This document shows, one piece after another, positions 7,874 to 15,008 of a stretch of 16,677 nucleotides of DNA; position 1 is the first letter of the stretch, and each line of letters begins with the position of its first letter. Below the pieces are notes generated by a model. That model did no database searches and was not told the DNA's origin. It saw only the letters and a list, made by a program, of their open reading frames with translations. The stretch comes from Pavlovales sp. CCMP2436. Its lineage: Eukaryota; Haptophyta; Pavlovophyceae; Pavlovales. The position numbers and the translations under genes were made by a program. Where the stretch lies: the NCBI GenBank assembly GCA_026770615.1, contig MU631483.1, positions 245,236-261,912 on the forward strand, written 5' to 3'.

Positions 7874-7939
7874 GCTGTTTGCCCTTCTCCTCAGAAGACC
7901 CGCCTCGCTGTTTGCCCTTCTCCTATGAAGACCCGCCTC
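7874..7939. repeat. 33-bp tandem duplication
   Basis: Two head-to-tail 33-bp copies (7874-7906, 7907-7939) each begin GCTGTTTGCCCTTCTCCT and end GAAGACCCGCCTC. They differ only at CA versus AT in the middle. A third, partial copy of the end (CAGAAGACC) is nearby at 7834. No gene function is evident. Confidence 0.9.
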
Positions 7940-8720
7940 ATCGCCCCTGATCGGCCCCCGTCCCAGGCGAAGAAGGGCGCAACGACCGCACCTGAACGCC
8001 TCAAAGGCGGCATAGCGCGCTCGGGGGGCACCTCCAGCAAGCACCAGACCCACCCGGCGCCCACAACCCAGCGACCCCGTCTCCGGGCGCGGCGCGGCTG
8101 GGATCCGAGTCTCCGCGGCGTAGACGGCCAGGTTCTCAAAGGTTGAGAAATCACCATTTTTTGCATTACTATTATGTATGTATTTATTTATTTACGCGAG
8201 CACTCACCCTGTTATCTTTTTTAAAGAACGGCCCCCAGGGGCCGTTCCGAATGAAATGAAAAGGGATAGACTGCGCGAGCACTCAATTTTTATTCTTCGA
8301 AGTGGGCGCTTGTCAGCTAGCCCAATGTGCCCCATGTCCAAGGCGACTGGCCCCTAACTTTTCAGCCCACGGAGACGCCGGGAAGGCCCGGCCATTCAGC
8401 ATAGCGGGCAACCCATGAGACCAACATTATGGCCCGGGGGAGTGTAGTTAAGCAAGCTCGCAACGGGAAGAATAGCTAAATTTTGATTAAATCTGAACAA
8501 ATAAAAAAAAGTTGAGTTTTTACATTACTACATACTACTAACACATAAATGCTCGTGCGTCATACAATTATTATTATGTCAAATAGTAAATACAATTGCC
8601 GTATATTTAAATTAGGCTCCGCGCGGCTGCCTCGCCGCACGCGCGCCCGAGCGCCCGACAGTCTGGGTTTCCGATGGAGGATACGTGGTATCGAGAGGTG
8701 GAGATCAGTTGTGCGCCGCC
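7940..8720. other. Non-coding stretch between the ALY/REF relic and GcvT
   Basis: No convincing coding region is seen. Overlapping GC-rich ORFs at 7835-8166 on both strands look like composition artefacts. The stretch 8160-8620 is AT-rich and contains one perfect short hairpin (8226-8247) and a second small one near 8378-8394 (GCCGGG/CCCGGC). The last part, up to 8720, should include the 3' untranslated region of GcvT. Confidence 0.6.
8226..8247. repeat. Perfect 10-bp-arm hairpin
   Basis: The arms GAACGGCCCC and GGGGCCGTTC pair perfectly around a 2-base gap (CA). A short T run precedes it (8217-8222). It resembles a bacterial terminator in shape, but the context is eukaryotic, so its role is unknown. 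It may be part of a small mobile element. Confidence 0.8.
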
Positions 8721-9860
8721 CTAGGCACCGCGGTAGTAGTTGGAGGGCACGAAAGGCATCTTGGAGACGACGGCGGTGGACATCTTTCCACGCACTTTCA
8801 CGCCGACCTCGGTGCCCACCTTGGCGAACGGCGTGGCAATGTAGGCCATCGAGACGTTCTTCTTGAGGCAAGGCGAGTGCACGCCCGAAGTGATCACGCC
8901 GATGTGCTTGCCGTCCGCGTCGAACACCTCGGCGCCGGAGCGCGCGGGCGCACCCTCGACGATGAGGCCGATGCGCTTGCGTGTTGCGCTCTTGTTTTTG
9001 AGCTGATCGAGGATGACCTTGGAGCCCACGAAGCCGTTGGGGTCCTCACGCCGTGCCTTGGCAATCACGAACAGCAGGTTCGCCTCAACGGGGGTGGTCG
9101 TGTCGTCGAGATCGTTACCGTACAGGCAGAGGCCCGCCTCGAGCCGCAGCGAGTCGCGCGCGCCGAGGCCGATGCACATCACGTCGGAGTCCTTGCAGAG
9201 CTCCTCGGCGAGGCCCTCCGAGTGCTCCTTGGCGAAGGCGAGCTCGAACCCGTCCTCACCGGTGTACCCCGAGCGCGTGACGAAACAGTCGACGCCGGCC
9301 ACCTTCATCGGCAGCCCCTGCATGAACTTCATCGCGGCGAAGTCGGTATTGCAGAGCTTAGCCATCACGTCCACTGCCTTCGGGCCCTGCAGAGCGAGCA
9401 GCGAGTTGTCCGCCAGCGACTCCATCTTCACGTCCTTGCCACCGGCCGTGAAGGCCTTGAGGTACTTTGCGAAGTGCGGCAAGTCCTTGTCCTCGTGGCC
9501 CGCGTTGATGACGGTGTAGATGTCGTCGCCGCGGTTTGTGACAATCATGTCGTCGATCACGCCGCCCGCTTCGTTCGTGAGCACAGAGAGCGCGCCCATG
9601 GAGGCGGGTAGGTTCTTCACGTCGACGCAGCACATCGACTCGATGAACTCGACGCGGTCCTCGCCGCTGAACCGCACGCCGAGCATGTGCGACACGTCGA
9701 AGAGGCCAGCCTTCTCGCGCGTGTGCAGGTGCGAGCCAATTATGCTCTCCTTGTACTGAAGCGGCATCTCCCAGCCGGCGAAGGGCACCATTTTGGCCCC
9801 ACGCGCCACGTGGAAGTTGTACAGCGCAGTGCGCCGGAAGGCGACAGCGGCGGTGGCCAT
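8721..9860 (-). CDS. GCVT: Aminomethyltransferase, glycine cleavage system T protein
   Basis: From ATG 9860 the protein has 379 residues, close to the family norm. It transfers the methylene group from aminomethyl-lipoyl H protein to tetrahydrofolate and releases ammonia (EC 2.1.2.10) in the mitochondrial matrix. Family signatures in order: LYNFHVARGAKMVPFAGW (13-30), AGLFDVSHM (51-59), GGVIDDMIVT (99-108, with the likely catalytic Asp103), RSGYTGEDGFE (196-206), ARDSLRLEAGLCLYGND (234-250) and a C-terminal barrel with GVITSGVHSP (321-330). The gene has no introns. The ATG at 9860 leaves only about 10 residues before the conserved region, while an in-frame ATG at 10058 adds 66 Arg- and Thr-rich residues with few acidic ones. 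That could be the mitochondrial presequence, so the start is uncertain. Codon use is strongly G/C-ending, as in the other host genes. Confidence 0.93.
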   Translation of the reverse strand: MATAAVAFRRTALYNFHVARGAKMVPFAGWEMPLQYKESIIGSHLHTREKAGLFDVSHMLGVRFSGEDRVEFIESMCCVDVKNLPASMGALSVLTNEAGGVIDDMIVTNRGDDIYTVINAGHEDKDLPHFAKYLKAFTAGGKDVKMESLADNSLLALQGPKAVDVMAKLCNTDFAAMKFMQGLPMKVAGVDCFVTRSGYTGEDGFELAFAKEHSEGLAEELCKDSDVMCIGLGARDSLRLEAGLCLYGNDLDDTTTPVEANLLFVIAKARREDPNGFVGSKVILDQLKNKSATRKRIGLIVEGAPARSGAEVFDADGKHIGVITSGVHSPCLKKNVSMAYIATPFAKVGTEVGVKVRGKMSTAVVSKMPFVPSNYYRGA

Positions 9861-10267
9861 CGGTGAAGCTGGCCGGGGATGCGGGTTACAGCGCTCGTCT
9901 GGCGTGATCACGACAAGTTTTGCGGAGCGCTGTGTTGCGTGATTAAATCGTTGGGTCAAAGTTTGGGTCGTCGGTGTGGCAACAGGTTGCAACGGTGGGT
10001 GACGGCGAGGTGGCGATGTGGTTGCACCCCTCGTTGCACCTCTCGTTGCACATGACATCCACAAGCTCACCCGCCCGCCATCGCGTCGACAGGTATGTTT
10101 CGTGTATTTTTAAAAAGCGGTCACGTCCAGGGCAGGGGCGGCAAGGCCGGGGGGCGAGGGCTCACACCAGACTCCAGCCGTCGTGTCAGGACTGGTGCCG
10201 GGAAGTACGGCTACTCGAGTGCCAGGCAGCTAGTGCCGAAGGCCAGCAGGCGGGCCCGCGTTTCGGG

Positions 10268-10624
10268 ATGGCGCGTGGCAAGGTCGATGGGGTGTTGAGG
10301 CGAGGGGGTGTTGAGGCGAGCAAGGTCGAGGCGCCCTTGCTCACGACCGTCGAGCCCTCGCTCGACCGCCGAGCGCCCCTCGATGCCGACGCCGACCACC
10401 GGCGGACGGGCCGCCGGCTGTGGATGAACGTGACGCCTGCCGTGGCCGCACCCGAGCCGCCCACCAGCGTTGCAACGCACTTTTGGGACAACGCCACCGA
10501 CACAACGGCAAAGTCGATTCACTTTCGGAAGTCCTGCGACGAGTCGGTGTACCACGACTTCACACACAGGCCGGGCAACCTGACGCGCAAGACGTCGATT
10601 CCCGGCGCCAGACGGGCGCTGTGA
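10268..10624 (+). CDS. Small hypothetical protein
   Basis: In this frame ATG 10268 leads to a 118-residue protein ending TGA 10622-10624. The last 70 residues (from RRLWMNVTPAV through SCDESVYHDFTHRPGNLTR) have a balanced composition unlike the GC-driven ORFs in the other frames. The upstream frame stays open to about 9974, so a longer N-terminus or an exon junction is possible. A short overlapping ORF, 10095-10298, runs in a different frame. It is divergent from GcvT and upstream of the NDUFB8-like gene. No family is recognised. Moderate to low confidence that it is a gene. Confidence 0.35.
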   Translation: MARGKVDGVLRRGGVEASKVEAPLLTTVEPSLDRRAPLDADADHRRTGRRLWMNVTPAVAAPEPPTSVATHFWDNATDTTAKSIHFRKSCDESVYHDFTHRPGNLTRKTSIPGARRAL

Positions 10625-10867
10625 GTCAGCACACTCACAGACCCCAGACCGTTCTGGCACACATTTCAGTAACGAGCGGATCAAGGGACCTTTGACGTCA
10701 CACGAGCAGCTGGCTAACGGCTGGGCTGGGAAGTATGCAGGACGATAACTTGCGCTCCGGCCTCTGGCACACGGGCTGATAGCGGGCACGTCAATATTAC
10801 TTTTTACCATCGCCCGTATTCGCAGTTGGCGTTGAACTTGTTCGAGGTGATGGTCGGGCCGTCATGC

Positions 10868-10930
10868 ATGCTGCTGACCCTCGCCAAGCATAAGCGGGCG
10901 GCGCGCCTGCCCATGACGTCGCTTCGCCCC
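10868..10930 (+). pseudogene. Diverged duplicate of the start of the NDUFB8-like gene
   Basis: ATG 10868 opens a frame with MLLTLA, then RAARLPMTSLRP. The real gene at 11183 opens MLKMAR, then RAGRLPMTSRP. The DNA matches too (GCGGGCGGCGCGCCTGCCCA versus GCGGGCGGGGCGCCTACCCA). After this point the two diverge, and the frame here runs into a stop within about 20 codons (TGA near 10977). It is most simply a partial tandem duplication of the presequence-coding region, but an alternative first exon is possible. Confidence 0.55.
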
Positions 10931-11182
10931 CCGGGTCCCCCACGCCTGCGGCGGGCTTTTCTTTCTTTCTGGGGCTGAGTCCCCCCAGACCCCCGCGCCC
11001 ACGGCAAACGGGTTCAGTGCGAACGAACGTCGTCCGAATATCGCGCTCTGGAAATCTGAGTCGCAGACCAACCTGAACCACAACCGGACGCTGGCCTCCG
11101 TCAGTGAGGTACAGCTAATTGCGATTCGTAACAGTCAACTGGTTTTTAATTCCTCGGGAAGGTGAAGTTGAAGCAAGGCGCC

Positions 11183-11665
11183 ATGCTGAAGATGGCGAGG
11201 TCGCTCTCGCGGGCGGGGCGCCTACCCATGACATCGCGCCCGCTCCTGCCCATGGCGTCGCTCGCACGCGCGGTTACGTACGGCAAGCCTACGGCTAAGA
11301 AGTTTGAGCACCCGATCCTTGTTGCGCAGGACGGCCCCATCGCGGACGTCAACCTGACCGAGAAGATGATGTGGGACAACCCCAACAGGCTCCTGCCCGA
11401 GAGGCAGGACCTCATCTGGGACGACGGCACCGCGAAACCCGAATGGTACATCGACCGCGAGTGCTGGAGTGTCTCCACCCCCCAGGCGGTCGCGCAGCTC
11501 TTCGGGGCACTCTTCGGGATCTTCGGCGGCTTGGCCCTCTTCTTGAGCTACAACTACGATAAGATCGGCTACAAGAGCCCCGTGATCCGGCGCGAGGTCC
11601 CGTTCGAGGGCGAGGACTACGTCCCAGTCATTACGACGAACCACTTCACTGGTCGCGGCAACTGA
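11183..11665 (+). CDS. Probable complex I subunit NDUFB8-like (single-pass mitochondrial membrane protein)
   Basis: ATG 11183 is chosen over the GTG at 11162, giving 160 residues. The first 35 residues are Arg/Ser/Leu/Ala-rich without acidic residues, as in a mitochondrial presequence. The middle carries DNPNRLLPERQDLIWDDG and PEWYIDRECW. One membrane helix follows at about 102-123 (AVAQLFGALFGIFGGLALFL), then a Tyr/Pro-rich tail. This order, a Trp/Asp-rich matrix part, one helix and a short tail, is that of the NDUFB8 (ASHI) accessory subunit of NADH:ubiquinone oxidoreductase. The match is by architecture and scattered residues, so another small inner-membrane subunit is possible. No introns are visible in the coding part. 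A partial duplicate of its start lies about 300 bp upstream. Confidence 0.55.
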   Translation: MLKMARSLSRAGRLPMTSRPLLPMASLARAVTYGKPTAKKFEHPILVAQDGPIADVNLTEKMMWDNPNRLLPERQDLIWDDGTAKPEWYIDRECWSVSTPQAVAQLFGALFGIFGGLALFLSYNYDKIGYKSPVIRREVPFEGEDYVPVITTNHFTGRGN

Positions 11666-12199
11666 TTGGTTTGGAGACACAGGCTTGGGTGAGACAGGCT
11701 TGGAGACACAAGCAGGCGAACCACTCTGCGTTCTGGTCGCAATCAGAGGAGAATCTTGCTGGAGAACGCAATTGACGATTCGCGCCATGAGTCTGCTTCC
11801 TGGCTTCGCCAATATCAGAGCTGGCGGCTATCGCCAATCGTGGGAGGAATTGAATTAATTGACCTTCATGTGTTCAAGCTTGAAGCTAGACCTGTGGCTG
11901 TTGTGCGTATGTGTGGAACTGCCGAGTGGGGGTGACCGGTGGGGGCGGGGCTCTGTGCTGACCAACACTCTATAGTCTTGCCTCTTGGTTAAGACCCCCG
12001 CCCAACGCCTCCTCGGCTGTGTGTTGGCTTGAAGCTAGCTCAGAGTCAGACCCATGGACCTGTTGCAACCTGCAAACAGAAACTGCTTAGCCGCTTTTAT
12101 ATTTATGATAGGGATTCAAGCTGGCGTCTGACTGTTCTGAAAACAATACTATACATGGCAAAGTTGTTTAGTTAGTTTAAAGGTAAATAAAAACCTGTC
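11666..12199. other. Non-coding intergenic stretch
   Basis: No coding region is supported. CTTGAAGCTAG occurs at about 11878 and 12028. A C/G-rich inverted pair (GTGGGGGCGGGG near 11939 and CCCCCGCCC near 11996) could fold. The only strong feature is the 36-bp inverted repeat copy at 12106-12141. Confidence 0.5.
12106..12141. repeat. 36-bp perfect inverted repeat, right copy
   Basis: This is the exact reverse complement of 114-149. It lies in non-coding sequence about 60 bp left of the first copy of the TIR-bearing element. It is followed by AACA, as the other copy is preceded by AACA. Confidence 0.85.
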
Positions 12200-12711
12200 A
12201 AAGTCCGAATTAGTCCTGTCGACACTGTAAATTAGTGGCCATCAGTCCGGACTCAGGGGGGGAAATGGAAATTGCGAAAACTCCGGTGAAAATGCTTTTG
12301 AGTAACTCACGAACCGGGTTGTGCCCAGAAGAGGAGTTAACTTAGTTAGCTGCAGATTCGTGATTGCGGCACCCCATATTTTACGATCCTGCAACTTGAC
12401 TCCTCTGGGCCCCCTCGGGGACCATGACTTTCTTGTGGATTCCGAGCGCTGAGAATCGGAAATTTTAGTTACCATTACCATGTCGTCGACCCAAGAGGCA
12501 TACGAGCAGCACATGAGATGACCGTCGAGGACGAGGAGGGCTCTACATATTCGACAACAGCTATCGACACTCAGCGCGCGCAAGGGCGAGCAATGTCTAC
12601 TTCTTCGTCCCACCCGCCTCAACTTCCACCCCTCTCCGTGTAAATATCTAGAAATACTTCCGTCCCCTGACAGGTCTCCATTGCGCGGAATCGCACCACT
12701 AATTCGGATCT
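12200..12711. mobile_element. Non-autonomous TIR element, copy 1 (MITE-like)
   Basis: The left end reads AAAGTCCGAATTAGT (12200-12214) and the right end CACTAATTCGGATCT (12697-12711), an imperfect terminal inverted repeat. The interior matches copy 2 (14471-14893) over long blocks, for example ACCATGACTTTCTT and GAGCGCTGAGAATCGGAAAT. Copy 1 has about 50 extra bases near the right end (around 12640-12680) and a second AATTAGTGGCC near 12230, suggesting a rearranged left end. It encodes no transposase. Confidence 0.75.
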
Positions 12712-13271
12712 AGACCCACTTGGTCTGTAAGGTCGTCATATTACCCCTACAGGGAATCGCGGCCAATAAGAAATCGTAACGTTAAGAAACCGAGCCTCAT
12801 TTTTTGAGCCCTTCAATGTTATTTTAGCAAAAAATAAGGATTGTTATTGGTATGTAATTTAATAAGAAACTGAGCCTCAGTCTCAAGATCGCCCTTCTTA
12901 TTGCCCGCGACCCCTTGTATTATTGAACAATTTTGGACATATCGGGTCCTAAGCGAAATGTAAAAGGTTTGGGTGGGGCGCTTGATGGCCCAGGAGACAG
13001 CTAGCAGGGGTGTTGTTGAAGTCTCCTCAGAAGCCTGACATGGGAGTACTTCCCTGGCCTGACCTATTCGGGCAAGCCCGCGGTCCGTCGCTACAAGTCA
13101 TGTCAAGTGCTGTAGAGAGGTAGAACATCACCAAAACGGGACCTATTACGGAACACTAGACCCCAGCGCTGAGTGAGCGCGCACTGGAGAGCCTCTAGGC
13201 CCCCAAAGCGGGTGTGTCGGGGCACTTCCGCCTGGCATCATGTATATTATCCTCGGTGGGGGCTACACGGC
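12712..13271. repeat. Intergenic stretch with two AATAAGAAA repeat copies
   Basis: No coding region is seen. Copies of a short repeat lie at 12765-12805 (AATAAGAAATCGTAACGTTA, then CGAGCCTCA) and 12861-12880 (AATAAGAAACTGAGCCTCAG). The same family recurs at 15516 and 15741 inside a STRA6-like intron. Confidence 0.65.
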
Positions 13272-13490
13272 CTACACCTTTTCGACGTCCACCCACTTCG
13301 TCTTGATGAAGTTGCGAAATAGGTCGGTGATGCCCGGCAGGTGACCTCCACCTTGCTCGCGCTCAGCCACCACGAGCTTGGCCACGCACTCGGCGATGCT
13401 CGGCCCGCGGTGCTTCGGCCGTGAGGCAGACGCGCCTCGCCAGGCCTCTCCCGATGTCTGGCCCTCTTCACGGTGACTCCTTACTTCGAT
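13272..13490 (-). CDS. Orphan 3' exon of an unrecognised host protein
   Basis: In this minus frame, which has no ATG, the codons end at TAG 13272-13274. The last 43 residues read like real protein (PSIAECVAKLVVAEREQ, then HLPGITDLFRNFIKTKW and DVEKV). The frame is open upstream to about 13490, but AG dinucleotides near 13475-13480 could be the 3' splice site. No further exon was found to the right. It may be the last exon of a gene whose other exons are outside view, or a gene fragment. Family not recognised. Confidence 0.4.
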   Translation of the reverse strand: MEVRSHREEGQTSGEAWRGASASRPKHRGPSIAECVAKLVVAEREQGGGHLPGITDLFRNFIKTKWVDVEKV

Positions 13491-13572
13491 TTGGTATAGT
13501 CCGTTTAAAAAACGTACCTCCAGAATTTTAATTGGTATAGTTCGTTAATAAACGTGCTTGCAGAATTGTTAA
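13491..13572. repeat. 41-bp imperfect tandem repeat
   Basis: Two head-to-tail units of 41 bp (13491-13531, 13532-13572) both start TTGGTATAGT, contain AACGT, and end CAGAATT followed by TTAA or GTTAA. A few substitutions and a small indel separate them. Confidence 0.8.
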
Positions 13573-14100
13573 CACGTCTTTCTGTATTTGACAATTATAT
13601 AGAAATTATTGACTACAATTGAGCGGCTGAAATCTCAACTGTTGCAACGGTACTGGCATTGGCGTTACCGCTAGCACACAGGAAACGCTAGAAGCTATCA
13701 GCGAGCTTATATAGTGGCCGCTTCCATTTATGCACCGGAGTATGTTATGATGCCACTTCTACCACCTGGGGCGCAGTTTCTGCGTCCAGGTGGCTCCGGG
13801 TGTCAGCGTCTGAGCGTCACTCGGCTGAGTTTCGGCGAGAGTATTTTGAGTCGAAATCACTGCCACCATTTTGAATTCGTCGCGATGCGTCGCACTCGCC
13901 CGGCTGACCAAGAGGTCGGAGAGGGACCTGCGCTGGCTTGCTGGACGTGCCTAGAGTAGACGTGGGCTATCCAGCGCTCTTAAATCTCGTCGCAAAACTT
14001 CCAGGCGCTGACTCGTGTCGCACAATCGCGCGTAAGTGTTCTATAATAGGTTCCGTTCAATAATATAATCAGGGTTTTGAATTTAGTTGTGGCTGTGGAC
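13573..14100. other. Non-coding intergenic stretch
   Basis: An 81-codon frame at 13714-13959 starts with GTG and has no recognisable features, so no gene is called. A hairpin with arms CCACCTGG and CCAGGTGG, extended by GCGCAG/CTGCG, lies at 13762-13793. Confidence 0.5.
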
Positions 14101-14470
14101 GTGGCTCAGGTCACCCCCTGCCAGCAAAAGGCATAGGGGGGGTGAACCTTCATTTATCACATTTACGAAGCTAAACGAGAAAAGTGGCCAGGATATTCTG
14201 AGTTAAATTCCAACTTGTGGATTAGGTTTATTTCTCTGAGATTATCAAACCCAAAAAGTAACTTGTATGAACTTGTACTAATTAAAGTATTGTTGACTAC
14301 TGGTCCACCGGTGAAGATTTTTAGCTAGATTCGGAAAATATACAATATAGAGCTCGGGCGAGCTCGACCAATAATAATAAACACATACTCGCTCCAAATA
14401 TCGGCATATAACCCTTACTTAGCTTCAGGAATGTCCTCACTCCCGGTGCATGGCGCATTTCGCCCACTTT

Positions 14471-14893
14471 GGTCGAAATCCGAATTAGTGGCCAGTCCGG
14501 GGGGAATTTGCGAAAAAGTCCAGTGAAAATTCTCCAGAGTAACTAACGAACCGGGTTGGGCACAGAGGAGCTAGATGCAGATTCGTGAATGGGGCGGCGC
14601 CCCATTCACGAATTTGCATCTAACTCCTCTGTGCCCCATCGGGAACCATGACTTTCTTATCGCTTCCGAGCGCTGAGAATCGGAAATGTTAGTTACCTTT
14701 AGCATGTTGTCGACCCCAGATGCACTTGAGAGGCACACGAGGTGGGCTACGACCGTCGAATAGGGCTCTATTTGACAACAGCTATTGGTACTTAGCGCAC
14801 AAGGGCGAAGAATGTCCACTACTTCGTCGGAGGTCGCCTACAACTTTCACCCCTCCCCAGTGCGGAATCGCGACACTAATTCGGATTTCGACC
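14471..14893. mobile_element. Non-autonomous TIR element, copy 2 (MITE-like)
   Basis: It is bounded by a perfect 20-bp terminal inverted repeat, GGTCGAAATCCGAATTAGTG at 14471-14490 and its reverse complement at 14874-14893. CACTT lies just outside both ends and may be a target duplication, but copy 1 also carries it on its right. The interior aligns with copy 1. It contains a long perfect hairpin (14559-14635) absent from copy 1 in that form. No transposase is encoded, so mobilisation would need an enzyme from elsewhere. Confidence 0.8.
14559..14635. repeat. Long hairpin inside TIR element copy 2
   Basis: A left arm (GGCACAGAGGAG, then TAGATGCAGATTCGTGAAT, then GGGGC) pairs with a right arm (GCCCC, then ATTCACGAATTTGCATCTA, then CTCCTCTGTGCC) around a 3-base loop (14596-14598). 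Only a few bases are unpaired in over 35. Copy 1 has the two arm sequences much more diverged. Confidence 0.85.
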
Positions 14894-15008
14894 CACTTAG
14901 TGTTGAGAGCTGGCAGGGGGTGACCTGTGCCACAGCCTGGTTAATTAGCTAACTAGTGAAAAAGCAACAAATCCGAAATAATTTGCAATTCTAGCTACTT
15001 GTTCAGAC

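Larger units (their letters stand above)
14101..14933. mobile_element. Outer inverted-repeat unit enclosing TIR element copy 2
   Basis: The 25 bases at 14101-14125 (GTGGCTCAGGTCACCCCCTG and on) recur in reverse complement at 14909-14933 with one mismatch. A GGCTGTGG segment on the outer side is also shared, with a small gap. The unit spans 833 bp and contains the whole of the inner element (14471-14893), whose right end lies only 15 bp from the outer repeat. It has no transposase. It may be a second non-autonomous element into which the first inserted. Confidence 0.6.

Noticed and set aside
7448..8166. Several overlapping GC-rich frames on both strands
   Set aside because: Low-complexity Arg/Pro/Ala products typical of GC bias. 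Only the RGG/UAP56-motif frame is meaningful.
8141..8560. Possible direct repeat between 8141-8185 and 8508-8550 (GTTGAG, then CATTACTA)
   Set aside because: Similarity is weak and AT-rich, not clearly above chance.
8685..9611. Long plus-strand frames of 308 and 168 codons
   Set aside because: They are antisense to the clear GcvT gene and arise from its G/C-ending codons.
10211..10810. Minus-strand frame of 199 codons
   Set aside because: Opposite a better plus frame; composition follows GC bias and no motif is seen.
114..12141. A complete 12-kb viral element bounded by the 36-bp inverted repeats
   Set aside because: It would include host-type GC-rich genes, and composition shows a viral/host boundary at about 7285. 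Kept only as a finding about the repeat.
13714..13959. Plus-strand frame of 81 codons
   Set aside because: Starts with GTG, no recognisable sequence, lies in repeat-rich DNA.
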